NCBI RefSeq assembly: GCF_046195335.1
Contig: NZ_CP176093.1
DNA length: 64,000 nucleotides
Origin: Methanospirillum lacunae
GTDB taxonomy: Archaea; Halobacteriota; Methanomicrobia; Methanomicrobiales; Methanospirillaceae
Direction: 5' to 3' (one strand)
The position numbers and the translations under genes are program-made. The notes below the pieces were generated by a model. The model was given only the letters and a program-made list of their open reading frames with translations, did not search any database and was not told the origin of the DNA. Shown in pieces: positions 17,780 through 26,734 of this stretch; within the stretch, counting starts at the first letter, position 1; each line of letters opens with the position of its first letter.

Positions 17780-19060
17780 ATGTCAATAGTTGAGGATGCC
17801 AGGAGAGGCATCATCACCGAAGAGATGAAGGTCGTTGCAGCCCAGGAAGGTGTAACTGAAGATTATATCCGCCGTGGAATCGCTGCAGGACATATTGTCA
17901 TCCCGGTGTCTCCTTACCGTAAAGTGAAAGTCTGTGGTATCGGAGAAGGACTTCGTACCAAAGTTAACTGCTCTATAGGGACTTCCTCAGATATTGTTGA
18001 TGTGGATATGGAGGTAGAAAAAGCAAAAGCAGGTGAGAGGGCAGGCGCTGATACCTTAATGGAACTCTCAACCGGCGGTGACTTTTTCGATATCCGTAGG
18101 CGTGTTGTTGAAGCAACAAGCCTTTCAGTAGGATCAGTACCCTTGTACCAGGCATTTATCGAGGCAGCACGCAAGGACGGTGCAGTAATCCATATGCGTG
18201 AAGATGATCTCTTCAGGATCACTGCCGAACAGGCAAAACTTGGTACCAACTTCATGGCTATCCACACAGGTATCAACAAAATCACTCTTGAACGACTGCA
18301 GCGCCAGGGAAGGCACGGCGGCCTCTGTTCACGGGGCGGTGCATTTCTTACCGCATGGATGCTCCACAACGACAAAGAAAACCCACTCTTTGCAGAGTTT
18401 GATTACCTGTGTGAAATCCTTAAAGAGCATGAAGTCACGCTCTCAACCGGAAACGGTATGCGAGCAGGTGCTGTGCATGATGCGACTGACCGTGCTCAGA
18501 TCCAGGAGTTAATCATCAATGCCGAGCTCGGAGACAAGGCTCACGAGCAGGGAATTCAGGTAATTGTAGAAGGACCCGGTCATGTCCCTGTCGATGAGAT
18601 TGAGACCAATGTGAAACTGATGAAGCGGATGTCTGGAAACAAACCCTTCTACATGCTCGGACCCATAGTAACCGATATTGCTCCAGGGTATGATGACCGG
18701 GTAGCAGCCATCGGAGCCGCCATGTCATCCTCATATGGTGCTGACTTTATCTGCTACGTCACTCCAGCAGAACACCTTGCCCTGCCAAATGTGGAAGATG
18801 TGTATGAAGGTGTGATGAGCAGTAGAATTGCAGCTCATGTTGGTGACATGATCAAACTGAAGAAGCGGGATCAGGACCTGGCTATGGGTCATGCACGGCG
18901 GGACCTTGACTGGGATGCTCAGTACAATCTTGCTATCAACCCGGAGCGGGCACGCAAAATCAGATCTGAACGGATGCCTGCTGACAGGGAAGCCTGCACA
19001 ATGTGTGGGGATTACTGTGCCCTTAAGATAGCAAACAAAGTTATCAAAAAACTCAACTAA
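17780..19060 (+). CDS. thiC: Phosphomethylpyrimidine synthase ThiC (short archaeal form)
   Basis: Radical SAM enzyme that converts aminoimidazole ribotide to HMP-P in thiamine synthesis. The 426-residue form lacks the N-terminal extension of E. coli ThiC. Family landmarks include KVNCSIGTSSDI, MELSTGGDFFDIRR, MREDDLF, GRHGGLCSRGGAFL, EGPGHVP and GPIVTDIAPGYD. The C-terminal cluster motif reads CTMCGDYC, i.e. Cx2Cx3C rather than the Cx4 spacing of the E. coli enzyme. The related 5-hydroxybenzimidazole synthase BzaF is also short, so a role in cobamide lower-ligand synthesis is an alternative. A TATA-like stretch lies at about 17748. No TPP riboswitch is seen upstream. Confidence 0.9.
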   Translation: MSIVEDARRGIITEEMKVVAAQEGVTEDYIRRGIAAGHIVIPVSPYRKVKVCGIGEGLRTKVNCSIGTSSDIVDVDMEVEKAKAGERAGADTLMELSTGGDFFDIRRRVVEATSLSVGSVPLYQAFIEAARKDGAVIHMREDDLFRITAEQAKLGTNFMAIHTGINKITLERLQRQGRHGGLCSRGGAFLTAWMLHNDKENPLFAEFDYLCEILKEHEVTLSTGNGMRAGAVHDATDRAQIQELIINAELGDKAHEQGIQVIVEGPGHVPVDEIETNVKLMKRMSGNKPFYMLGPIVTDIAPGYDDRVAAIGAAMSSSYGADFICYVTPAEHLALPNVEDVYEGVMSSRIAAHVGDMIKLKKRDQDLAMGHARRDLDWDAQYNLAINPERARKIRSERMPADREACTMCGDYCALKIANKVIKKLN

Positions 19061-19076
19061 CCCCCTATTTTCCCGG

Positions 19077-19115
19077 ATGGTGATTCTATCCATCACCATA
19101 AGAAACACATTTTTT
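19077..19115 (+). terminator. thiC terminator: hairpin plus T run
   Basis: A perfect 8-base stem (ATGGTGAT at 19077-19084 pairing ATCACCAT at 19092-19099) with a 7-base loop is followed by a T-rich run a few bases later. It lies just after the thiC stop codon. Confidence 0.6.
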
Positions 19116-19280
19116 TTCTTTTGGCTCCTATAGGCAAATTTGCTAAAAGACCTACTACCTACAACATTGAAGGTAAAATACCGAAACTAAGGATCAAAAA
19201 AAATCGATGCCGGAGTTACCGGCATACGCGTTTTGCAAAGATACTGATTATTCAGTAGGCGGAAAGCCTAAGCACAACGA

Positions 19281-19544
19281 TTAATCTAGAGGGACTGTCT
19301 CAAGGTTAGAGACCAATTCCCATACACGGGTTCTTGCGTGCATCGGCATATTAGAATCATTACTGATCTCGTCAATCTTGGATATCGCTTCGGCTGCCCT
19401 GAGGCCAACCTGCTTATCTTTATTTTGTAAAAGGGTACGTGTCTCGTCAGCGACCCGCCTGATATTGCGCGGAATCGTTCCGTCATCAATAATGGCGGAA
19501 AGCATCTGTATACAGTTATCTACCGTCTGTTCCGGATTTGGCAT
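19281..19544 (-). CDS. UPF0147 family protein
   Basis: An 87-residue all-helical acidic protein conserved across euryarchaea. The sequence shows the family pattern of N-terminal VDNCIQMLSAIIDDGTIPRNIRR and a following segment AAEAISKIDEISNDSNMP. The function is unknown. A GGTGATA site precedes the ATG. It is divergent from the zinc-ribbon gene to the right with only 66 bases between them, so the two share a promoter region. Confidence 0.9.
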   Translation of the reverse strand: MPNPEQTVDNCIQMLSAIIDDGTIPRNIRRVADETRTLLQNKDKQVGLRAAEAISKIDEISNDSNMPMHARTRVWELVSNLETVPLD

Positions 19545-19610
19545 GCTATCACCCGTGAGAGAGCTTCTCTTATTATTACTTACGGCCCCTCATAAAACTA
19601 TAGTGAAGTT

Positions 19611-20012
19611 ATGAGAAAACCAGATGAGATCATGGCAGAGTATCTTCTCAAGGGAGGAAAGATGCTTGCAAAGACATGTCAGAATTGCGGCTCCCCGCTC
19701 TTTGAATATAAAGGTGAAACATCGTGCGTAGTATGTAAGGAGTCAGATCTCGAAGCAATGGGTGAAAACAAAGGAGATTCAGTATCCAGAAGTCATAATA
19801 CGGAACCCAGGTTTAAAAATTCAGAGACCCAGATATCAGAAATGGACATTAATCTCGATGAACTATTTGAACAAACTTTCAAATATCTGCTCATTAGCAT
19901 TGAAGAGGAAACAAATTCACGCAATATTGCTGAACTAACCCATGCATTGAAAGAAGTTGCAGAAGCGTACTCAATACTGAATCAGAGGTATGGTAACCGG
20001 GACAACTCGTAA
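19611..20012 (+). CDS. Zinc-ribbon protein of the Sjogren/scleroderma autoantigen 1 family
   Basis: A 133-residue protein. An N-terminal helix (MAEYLLKGGKMLAKTC) leads into a four-cysteine zinc ribbon, CQNCGSPLFEYKGETSCVVC (about residues 23-42). An acidic linker and a C-terminal helical segment follow. This is the SSSCA1/AMPK-type domain arrangement found widely in archaea and eukaryotes. The archaeal role is unknown. The gene is divergent from UPF0147 and overlaps the 3' end of hef by 31 bases on the opposite strand. Confidence 0.85.
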   Translation: MRKPDEIMAEYLLKGGKMLAKTCQNCGSPLFEYKGETSCVVCKESDLEAMGENKGDSVSRSHNTEPRFKNSETQISEMDINLDELFEQTFKYLLISIEEETNSRNIAELTHALKEVAEAYSILNQRYGNRDNS

Positions 20013-22231
20013 ATCCTCTCTGCTTTTTTTATGCCGATCCCCGGGACTTTAAGAAGATCATCTCGTTCAGCCTGCATTATAGCCTGAACTGAACCGAACG
20101 CAGACAATAAAGACCGGGCATGTTTGAGTCCGATTTCAGGAAATGCGGTAATAATCGCTTCCTGTGCCTCATGATTACCTTGATATGTATGTTTCAATGG
20201 TAGGGTACGCTCGGCTGTTCCATCTTCTGATTCACGGCGCGCAAGAACCAGAAGGAGTTCGGCGGTCTCCCCGGGATCAGAAACAGAGAAAATTGTCACA
20301 CCAAAGTTTATCCCGATTGCAGCAAGCGCTCCCCGAATAGCATTTGGATGAATATCTCGCTGACAGTAGAGATCACCACCCTCAATGATCAATACCGGCT
20401 TTGTACAATTCGCTGCCATCTGTCTGATCTGTCCGAGCAGATCACGCTCTATCAGGGTATCCACAAAATCCCGGGCAGTCTTACGCTCAACAAGGATACG
20501 TTCACCGATACGGTAGTCACCCACGGGAAGGCGTTCAACACTGATCCTCGCATCGGCAGCAGAGAGATGTTCAGTCACTTTAGAGACGAGTTCCCGATCA
20601 TCTACCACAATTTGAGGACCGAAATGCTGCTCCTGTTCAGCGCGATCCCTGGCAATCTCTTCAGGACTCAGTGATAGTGCTGACTGAAATTCATTCTTCA
20701 TCCGCTTCCCAAGACCGGACATCTGTTTTGCCATAGCCCGTTCTTTTCGCACCGATGTGAACCGTGAGATCTCATCACTTGTCCCCCGGGTAACCATCAC
20801 AATGATCCGGCCAGTGCCATGCCGGCCGGTTCTCCCTTTCCGCTGAATGCTTCGTATCTCTGAGGGAACCGGTTCGTAAAAGATGACAACATCTGTTGAG
20901 GGAATGTCAAGCCCCTCTTCTCCAACAGAAGTTGCAACGAGAACCCTGAACTCACCCTCCCTGAATCGTTTAAGAGCAGCTATCTGTTTTTTCTGCGACA
21001 GACCCTTTTCACTATCCTTGGTTGCCTGACCAACAAATCGCTCTGCAGTTATTCCACGGGCAGAAAGCATCTCAACAATCATTCTAACCGTGTCCCGGTA
21101 TGTGGCAAAGACAATAACCCGGCTTTCAGGATGCTCCTCAAGTATCTGCTCAACAAGCGATGGAAGTGCAAGAAGTTTTGGATGGCATTCTTCCTCCCAT
21201 CCTTCTGCACGGCTTAAAAGTTCACCAAAACTGGGATCTTCTGCAATGCGTTTGCTTGCTTTTGATCCACCGGGTGTCTTTCCTTCTGCAGAAAGTTTTT
21301 GCAGATACCCTTTGAGCACCAGACATCCCTGTGACTCTGCCAGCCCCACCGCATGGCGAAGCTTCATACACTCGGCATGAATGCTTGCTGCAACATACCC
21401 GGTTGCGTCACGTTCGGCTATTCGCTGCTGAATGAGAGCGTTGAGTTCCTGCAATGCCTTCATCGAGAGATTTTTCCTGTCCGGAGCAGGCAGGCCCATC
21501 TCCCGGAGCTGGGAGAGACGGCTCTCTATCAGATCATAGAGATATGTAAGACATTGTTTTAGCTCATCAGGAAGGCTGACATTGATGATCTCAACTTCTT
21601 TTTCATGCACATAGGGCCTGACATCAGGGTCAGCTTCTGACCTGGTCTCTACATGAACAATATGCAGGTTTTCAACAATGTCTGCTACCTTCTCCTGATT
21701 TCCCCCAGGTGACGCAGTCATCGCAAGGACAAGCGGCTGGATGGCACTCTCCATGTACCGTTCAACCAGGAACACGTATGCATAATTGCCCACTGCACGA
21801 TGTGCTTCATCTACCACAAGCAAAGAGACATCGTGAAGTGAATACCGACCGGCAATCAGATCATTCTTCACTACCTGGGGGGTAGCCAGGATCACTGTTG
21901 CTGCATCCCACTCAGCAGTTCTCACTGCTGGAGCTGCTTCCCCGGTGAAGATCACACAACTTTTTTCTGTGGCTTCAGGGAGATTAAGATGACTCTGAAA
22001 ATACCGGAGATGTTGCTCTACAAGTGGTTTTGTTGGGGCAAGCATCAGAACCTTGCCACCCATGCTATAGAGCCTTGAAGCAGCAACAATGAGGGCAACG
22101 GCAGTCTTGCCAAGACCGGTGGGGATGACCACCAGAGTGTTACCATCTAATGCCCGCATCGCAATTGAAAACTGGTAGGTACGCTTTTCGAGCCGGTCAG
22201 GGTGAATAAGAGGATGATTGATGTATTCCAT
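19982..22231 (-). CDS. hef: Hef helicase-nuclease (FANCM/XPF-like)
   Basis: Archaeal fork-processing enzyme of 749 residues that unwinds and cuts branched DNA. The N-terminal superfamily 2 helicase has Walker A PTGLGKTA (about residues 37-44), the DEAH box VVDEAHRA (about 138-145), and motif VI GRTGRHGTGR (about 482-491). An inserted thumb domain lies between the helicase lobes. The XPF-type nuclease follows with VDDRE and the catalytic ERKTARDF (about 600-607). Tandem helix-hairpin-helix motifs (PEIGLKHARSLLSAFGS and VPGIGIKKAERIYEL) close the protein. The whole architecture is intact. Its ATG shares one base with the glyS stop (TGATG), indicating translational coupling. Confidence 0.96.
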   Translation of the reverse strand: MEYINHPLIHPDRLEKRTYQFSIAMRALDGNTLVVIPTGLGKTAVALIVAASRLYSMGGKVLMLAPTKPLVEQHLRYFQSHLNLPEATEKSCVIFTGEAAPAVRTAEWDAATVILATPQVVKNDLIAGRYSLHDVSLLVVDEAHRAVGNYAYVFLVERYMESAIQPLVLAMTASPGGNQEKVADIVENLHIVHVETRSEADPDVRPYVHEKEVEIINVSLPDELKQCLTYLYDLIESRLSQLREMGLPAPDRKNLSMKALQELNALIQQRIAERDATGYVAASIHAECMKLRHAVGLAESQGCLVLKGYLQKLSAEGKTPGGSKASKRIAEDPSFGELLSRAEGWEEECHPKLLALPSLVEQILEEHPESRVIVFATYRDTVRMIVEMLSARGITAERFVGQATKDSEKGLSQKKQIAALKRFREGEFRVLVATSVGEEGLDIPSTDVVIFYEPVPSEIRSIQRKGRTGRHGTGRIIVMVTRGTSDEISRFTSVRKERAMAKQMSGLGKRMKNEFQSALSLSPEEIARDRAEQEQHFGPQIVVDDRELVSKVTEHLSAADARISVERLPVGDYRIGERILVERKTARDFVDTLIERDLLGQIRQMAANCTKPVLIIEGGDLYCQRDIHPNAIRGALAAIGINFGVTIFSVSDPGETAELLLVLARRESEDGTAERTLPLKHTYQGNHEAQEAIITAFPEIGLKHARSLLSAFGSVQAIMQAERDDLLKVPGIGIKKAERIYELSRLPYL

Positions 22232-24000
22232 CAGGATGAAATATCTAAAAAGGTCTTCTGACCCTTGATGAGACCGGATATGAGCAGTGGGAGATCAGTA
22301 ATCTTTACCCGTACCTGTTTCATACTGTCACGCTCACGAAGGGTCACAGTCTGATCCTCTTTGGTATCATAATCAACGGTGATTGCCAGAGGAGTTCCCA
22401 CTTCATCCTGTCTGCGGTATCGTCTGCCGATTGCACCGGAGTCATCATACTCTGCCAATATCTCATGACCATGCAATGTGTGGGTGATCTCACGTGCTAT
22501 TGTGTCAAGCCCGTCACGAGCCATGAGGGGGAGAACCGCTACCTGAACCGGAGCGATTCTGAACGGGAACCGCATCACCTTTCTGACTTCTCCATCTACG
22601 TCCTCTTCATCAAAGGAGTGTTCAAGGACTGCATAGATCATCCTATCAATCCCGTAACTTGGTTCAATCACATGCGGTCTGACATCTGTCCCGCGAACAT
22701 CCACATCCTGCTCAGAAATCTCAAAGAGATGAGATGGAACAAAATATTCTTCCCCGTCAACGGTAACCGTTGCACCGTCAGGGCCGGGGGTTACAGTTGC
22801 AAGGGCATCTGCTATCGCTTTTGCCTTACCCCTGTACTGAGGACCAAGCACACCCATATTCGCAGAGATGACTTTGCGACGTTCACGCTTTGGTTCTGCA
22901 AACTGGATATAGACTGTAAAAGAATCGCCACTCTCTTCGGCATGGGCGTTGAGATCATAATCGGTACGGTCAGCAATACCAACCGTCTCAACCCATCCAA
23001 ACCGTTCTGAACGGATTTCAGCATCCCAGCAATCCTCGGCATAATGTGCACGTTCGTCGGGGAGATGTTGTCTGAACCTGAGCTTTTCAGGTTTTACCCC
23101 GATGGTGGTAAGCAGGTCATGAGTAAGCGCTAGGTAGTATGCAACATACTCATTGGCAATAACTCCCTGGGCAACCGCGTCTTTCATGGTGTAAACCCTG
23201 GCTTCTCCACCTGCCTGTTGCTGCTGGTATGAGAAGAGAGGGAATGAGTAGTCAGCATACCGGGAAAAGTTCGGGTGGTTCTTTTCTTCAGGATGGACAA
23301 AGATCTCGGCCTCTGCCTGGGTGAACTCACGAAGCCTGATCATACCCTGGCGTGGTGAGATCTCATTCCGGTATGATTTGCCGATCTGGACAGTTCCAAA
23401 GGGAAGGCGATCACGATAAAACCGGAGCAGACGACCAAAGTCTACGAAAATTCCCTGGGCGGTCTCGGGCCGGAGATAGCCTTTCCGCTGTGAACCGGGC
23501 CCGATGGAGGTCTGGAACATGAGGTTGAAGGCAAACACCTCGATGTTTTCAAGTTTTTCTCCGCAGGCAGGGCAAGGGAGCCCACAGATCGCCTTCTGGA
23601 GTTCGGCTGCATTCAGGACCGAAGCATCAGGAACATTGTGAGCCTCGGCAACATGGTCTGCACGAAGATATTCTTCACAAGCCGGGCACTGACACATTTT
23701 GTCAGCAAACCCACCCACATGACCTGATGCAATATAGATGGCTTCCTGACCGATGGTCGGGCACTCAATTTCATAGTATCCTTCTGATACTACGTAGAAC
23801 TGGCGCCACAGGTTTTCAATCCGTCGTTTAAGAAGGGTTCCGAGCGGGCCATAATCGATGAAACCCGCAACCGATCCATAACACTCAGATGACGGCCAGA
23901 CAAAACCACGTCGCCTGGCAAGATCAATGACCTGATCATAGATATCGTTCTCCGGAACCTGCGACTTTTTATCTGCCTTTGAAACCACCGCGAATGACAC
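22231..24000 (-). CDS. glyS: Glycyl-tRNA synthetase (alpha2 type)
   Basis: Class II synthetase that charges tRNA-Gly; 589 residues, the archaeal/eukaryotic dimeric form. An N-terminal catalytic segment begins RRRGFVWPSSECYGSVAGFIDYGPLG. A cysteine-rich insertion has CQCPAC and CGLPCPAC. Motif 2 is YRNEISPRQGMIRLREF (about residues 215-231), and motif 3 is EPSYGIDRMIYA (about 450-461). A C-terminal anticodon-binding domain starts near APVQVAVLPL. The start is uncertain: the GTG at 24000 lies inside a GAGGTG site, so the GTG at 23988 (8-9 bases after that site) may be the true start. It is transcribed with hef. Confidence 0.95.
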   Translation of the reverse strand: MSFAVVSKADKKSQVPENDIYDQVIDLARRRGFVWPSSECYGSVAGFIDYGPLGTLLKRRIENLWRQFYVVSEGYYEIECPTIGQEAIYIASGHVGGFADKMCQCPACEEYLRADHVAEAHNVPDASVLNAAELQKAICGLPCPACGEKLENIEVFAFNLMFQTSIGPGSQRKGYLRPETAQGIFVDFGRLLRFYRDRLPFGTVQIGKSYRNEISPRQGMIRLREFTQAEAEIFVHPEEKNHPNFSRYADYSFPLFSYQQQQAGGEARVYTMKDAVAQGVIANEYVAYYLALTHDLLTTIGVKPEKLRFRQHLPDERAHYAEDCWDAEIRSERFGWVETVGIADRTDYDLNAHAEESGDSFTVYIQFAEPKRERRKVISANMGVLGPQYRGKAKAIADALATVTPGPDGATVTVDGEEYFVPSHLFEISEQDVDVRGTDVRPHVIEPSYGIDRMIYAVLEHSFDEEDVDGEVRKVMRFPFRIAPVQVAVLPLMARDGLDTIAREITHTLHGHEILAEYDDSGAIGRRYRRQDEVGTPLAITVDYDTKEDQTVTLRERDSMKQVRVKITDLPLLISGLIKGQKTFLDISS

Positions 24001-24263
24001 CTCAATATCAGAAATATCTAGACATATTAGTAAATTCAGAGCATATAGATTCCGGAGTATTCTTCATCCCGGGGATTGGGGCAATGCCGCCAGCTCCATC
24101 AGGCATATCCCGATAGGAGGGATCAGAGGAGTCGCATTAGGGAGAAATTCAGCGTCATTATAAGTTAGTTAAAAGGAATATCGGTCAATTTTCCGAAAAA
24201 TTCCAACAAACTTAAATAATTTAAACGGCATCTATATCGGTATCCCTACCAGTGTGATATCCC

Positions 24264-24875
24264 ATGCCTGAAGAGATCCAGAAAAAAGAGCAACTTTTAC
24301 AGTTGTTTACCAATATGACCGGCAACACACAGATTGTGGAGCCGATGAAGAAGATCCACGGCACTCTTCGTGATAGTGACGCAGTTGAGCGGGAGATCGC
24401 ACTTATTATGCGTGAACTGCTCGATCAGGGTATCTTCAAGACAAAACTGCGTCCCATCCAGCTTGCAAAGCTCATCTGCGCATATCATGCAGGAAAGAAT
24501 GATACTGAGATAGCCCGTGATCTGGGTGACGAAAAATTGTCTAAGACCGTGGCACGTGCTCGTGTCAGAATGAAACTCTTCCGTGAACTTGATTTCAAGA
24601 TGCCATTTGACCGGTTCAAGATGGAAGAACTCATGACCTCAGGAAAGACCATGAAGGAGATCAGCGAGGAACTCGGGATCAGTCCTTCAACCCTGCGTGA
24701 ATACCGCCATGTGCTTGAGGCTATGATTGACCGGGATATGGACAGGTACATCGAGCGGATCAAGGATGTTATGGAAGATCGTGATCTGACTGAACAGATG
24801 ACAACCAGTGCGACCAAGGATGCTTTCGGTGAATCGATCGATATCACTGAAGCAGAACTGATCGACATCACCTGA
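24264..24875 (+). CDS. Tandem-HTH protein, conditioned-medium-induced protein 4-like
   Basis: A 203-residue soluble protein. After an N-terminal region (MTGNTQIVEPMKKIHGTL) it has two helix-turn-helix units. One lies near residues 66-95 (KLICAYHAGKNDTEIARDLG), the other near 118-145 (LMTSGKTMKEISEELGISPSTLREYR). An acidic C-terminus follows. This layout matches the archaeal family annotated in haloarchaea as conditioned medium-induced protein 4, which I recall as density-related and of unknown mechanism. The repeated resolvase-like helix-turn-helix suggests sequence-specific DNA binding. An AT-rich promoter-like stretch lies about 50 bases upstream. The next gene starts 6 bases after its stop. 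Confidence 0.7.
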   Translation: MPEEIQKKEQLLQLFTNMTGNTQIVEPMKKIHGTLRDSDAVEREIALIMRELLDQGIFKTKLRPIQLAKLICAYHAGKNDTEIARDLGDEKLSKTVARARVRMKLFRELDFKMPFDRFKMEELMTSGKTMKEISEELGISPSTLREYRHVLEAMIDRDMDRYIERIKDVMEDRDLTEQMTTSATKDAFGESIDITEAELIDIT

Positions 24876-24881
24876 TTTTTT

Positions 24882-25538
24882 ATGAAACTAACCTGGCTCG
24901 GGCACTCATGTGTACTCCTTGAGGGGTCACGTACAGTGCTCATCGATCCTTTTGTACCTGACGGAAAGATTTCCTGCACACCAGATATTGTAGCTGTAAC
25001 CCATGCTCATGCTGATCATCTTGGGTGTGCTCTCGATCTCGGCGTCAAGACAGTAGCCATGAATGAACTCGCTCACTATCTTGAGAAAAAGGGACTTGAG
25101 GCTGAACCGATGAATATCGGGGGCACAATTACCGTAGACGGAGTCGAGTTCACAATGACAACTGCTGTTCATTCTTCATGGATTGAGGATGCAGGGATCG
25201 GAGTATATGGTGGAGCTGCTGCCGGTTTCCTGATCACCATGGACGGAGTTACTGTTTACCATGCCGGGGACACCGCCCTCTTTGGTGATATGAAACTCAT
25301 CGGACGGATATATAATCCGGATATCGCCTTGCTTCCTATTGGAGGGCGATATACCATGAGTCCGCGTGAGGCGATGATTGCAGCAGACTTTGTTGGTGCT
25401 CCGGTTGTCATTCCGATACACTACAATACCTCTCCAAAAATTGCTCAGGATGCTGGGGAATTTAAACGGGTTATTGAACGGACAACAGACCTGAAGGTTG
25501 TAGTATTGAATCCGGGTGAGACATTCGAATCCGCCTGA
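24882..25538 (+). CDS. UPF0173 metallo-beta-lactamase-fold hydrolase
   Basis: A 218-residue metal-dependent hydrolase. It starts MKLTWLGHSCVLLEG, then has the zinc motif THAHADHLG (HxHxDH, about residues 44-52), HAGDTALFGDM (about 126-136), and PIHYNTSP near the C-terminus with the last metal histidine. Length and motifs match UPF0173, a broadly conserved family whose physiological substrate is not established. It lies 6 bases behind the tandem-HTH gene and is probably cotranscribed with it. Confidence 0.92.
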   Translation: MKLTWLGHSCVLLEGSRTVLIDPFVPDGKISCTPDIVAVTHAHADHLGCALDLGVKTVAMNELAHYLEKKGLEAEPMNIGGTITVDGVEFTMTTAVHSSWIEDAGIGVYGGAAAGFLITMDGVTVYHAGDTALFGDMKLIGRIYNPDIALLPIGGRYTMSPREAMIAADFVGAPVVIPIHYNTSPKIAQDAGEFKRVIERTTDLKVVVLNPGETFESA

Positions 25539-25738
25539 AAAAATCCGGGTTTTTGCTAGGAACGAAGTAGAGTGAATAAGTAGCGATTCATTCCCTCTAT
25601 AGAACGCAATACATGTCCAGTTGCATAAACCCGGCTGTTGCAATGAGGAATTAAAACGTTCAAAGTAAAACATTTTATATTCTATTCCCTGTTTCAAAAG
25701 TCCATAAGAGATTTGATAATGTTGCAGAACAATGATAA

Positions 25739-25891
25739 ATGAACATTATGCTTCAGCACAAAAACACTCCTCCAGATATCGATAAAATCGAGCGTGTTTT
25801 AGATCAGACAGATTTCTCTCCAGAGATGCGGGATATAGTCAAGAATACCCTGGTCCGATATAATAAAGCTCTTGAGATATTAGGTCAATAA
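25739..25891 (+). CDS. Small 50-residue protein beside doc
   Basis: An ATG at 25739 (or an in-frame ATG at 25748) opens a 50-codon frame ending TAA at 25889-25891. The product is charged and amphipathic (PDIDKIERVLDQTDFSPEMRDI, then VRYNKALEILG), with a helical pattern like many small archaeal or antitoxin-type proteins. It runs tail to tail with the doc gene and overlaps it by 7 bases. It has no recognised family; a role as regulator or antitoxin is speculative. Confidence 0.5.
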   Translation: MNIMLQHKNTPPDIDKIERVLDQTDFSPEMRDIVKNTLVRYNKALEILGQ

Positions 25892-26256
25892 CTACGATAC
25901 ATATCACTATTTTTCCCAATCCATATCCCCACTTGATTTTCTGTCTTCTCTCCACGTGCAACAGACAGAACAAATGATACAGTTACTTCATTAGAAGCTG
26001 TAATCATGAGACCATGAAGACCCAATACCGTGTTTGCTGCCATAAGAGCAGTCCTCTTAATGCCATCAAAGAATGGGTGCATGGTTGCTATCCCGTGAAG
26101 CAAAAATGTGGCCTTAATAATTGGATCAGAACAGTGAGATGTCTTTTCTGTGAGATAGTAGAGTGTCCCTTCATTAAGAATTCCATCAGTTCCTCCATAT
26201 ATCAAAATGGCCACTTGATGCAACTTTAGAAGGACATCCACCGTCACTATCGCCAT
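25885..26256 (-). CDS. doc: Doc-like Fic-domain toxin
   Basis: A 123-residue protein of the Fic/Doc family. The active-site motif is HPFFDGIKRTALMAAN (about residues 58-73), matching Doc's HxFx(D/N)xxKRTA. In bacteriophage P1, Doc phosphorylates elongation factor Tu and is neutralised by Phd. I see no phd-like gene in the usual place directly upstream. Instead a broken hicA and intact hicB precede it on the same strand, only 12 bases away. The partner may be absent, or the convergent 50-residue protein may act in its place. The motif itself appears intact. Confidence 0.85.
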   Translation of the reverse strand: MAIVTVDVLLKLHQVAILIYGGTDGILNEGTLYYLTEKTSHCSDPIIKATFLLHGIATMHPFFDGIKRTALMAANTVLGLHGLMITASNEVTVSFVLSVARGEKTENQVGIWIGKNSDMYRSY

Positions 26257-26268
26257 AAAATCGTCTGA

Positions 26269-26507
26269 TTACTGTTCTTCCATAATCGATATCCAGTCTC
26301 TTCCGGTCTTTTGTGCGATTTCTTTCACTATGTGAGTAAGAGTTCCGGTTTTGAGAGGATCATGTAATGGAACAGTTATTCCATACAGTTCCCCATCGAT
26401 CACCCATTCGAGCCAAATATGATTTCCCGTCTGCCTTATTTTTTAAAATCCTATCGAAATAAGATAGGATATCAAATCAGATCCAGAAATATCCCGGGAA
26501 CTTTCAT
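26269..26507 (-). pseudogene. hicA: Broken hicA toxin gene
   Basis: The ATG at 26507 overlaps the hicB stop (ATGA) and gives MKVPGI, the usual HicA start, but the frame stops after 11 codons. The rest of HicA continues in another frame: SGSDLISYLISIGF, then an in-frame TAA, then KIRQTGNHIWLEWV and ITVPLHDPLKTGTLTHIVKEIA to the TAA at 26269-26271. The breaks are consistent with a 2-base AT duplication near codon 6 and a stop near the RNA-binding turn. Both catalytic context (TGNHIW, where HicA has its active His) and C-terminus are readable, so the loss looks recent. Confidence 0.8.
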
Positions 26508-26734
26508 ACGGCGAGAACTTCATCCCTAACGATATGAAGTCTGATTAGGGTCGGGGCTGGTTTGTCTCCAAAGTGACAGAGGACGGCATCACGAACCATC
26601 TCCCGGAGTTCATCGAGGGTATCTGCCTGAGTGTATATGGGAAATGCATGTGATCGGGCAATATAACCGCCCTCATCGGCCTCTTCCACAACAAAGAATA
26701 TTTCAGTTTCCCGGTGTTTTTCAGGGATTATCAT
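26504..26734 (-). CDS. hicB: HicB-like antitoxin
   Basis: A 76-residue protein with the HicB fold: strand VVEEADEGGYIARSHAF, then an amphipathic helix TLDELREMVRDAVLCHF, and a final strand LIRLHIVRDEVLAV. It lacks a C-terminal DNA-binding domain, as in the DUF1902-type antitoxins. It normally blocks the HicA mRNA interferase encoded next to it. Here the hicA frame is broken, leaving an orphan antitoxin. The stop overlaps the relic hicA start by ATGA. The call is from pattern, not search. Confidence 0.75.
   Translation of the reverse strand: MIIPEKHRETEIFFVVEEADEGGYIARSHAFPIYTQADTLDELREMVRDAVLCHFGDKPAPTLIRLHIVRDEVLAV

Noticed and set aside
22465..23010. A 181-codon plus-strand frame inside glyS
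   Set aside because: Antisense to motif-bearing glyS sequence; unusual residue composition.
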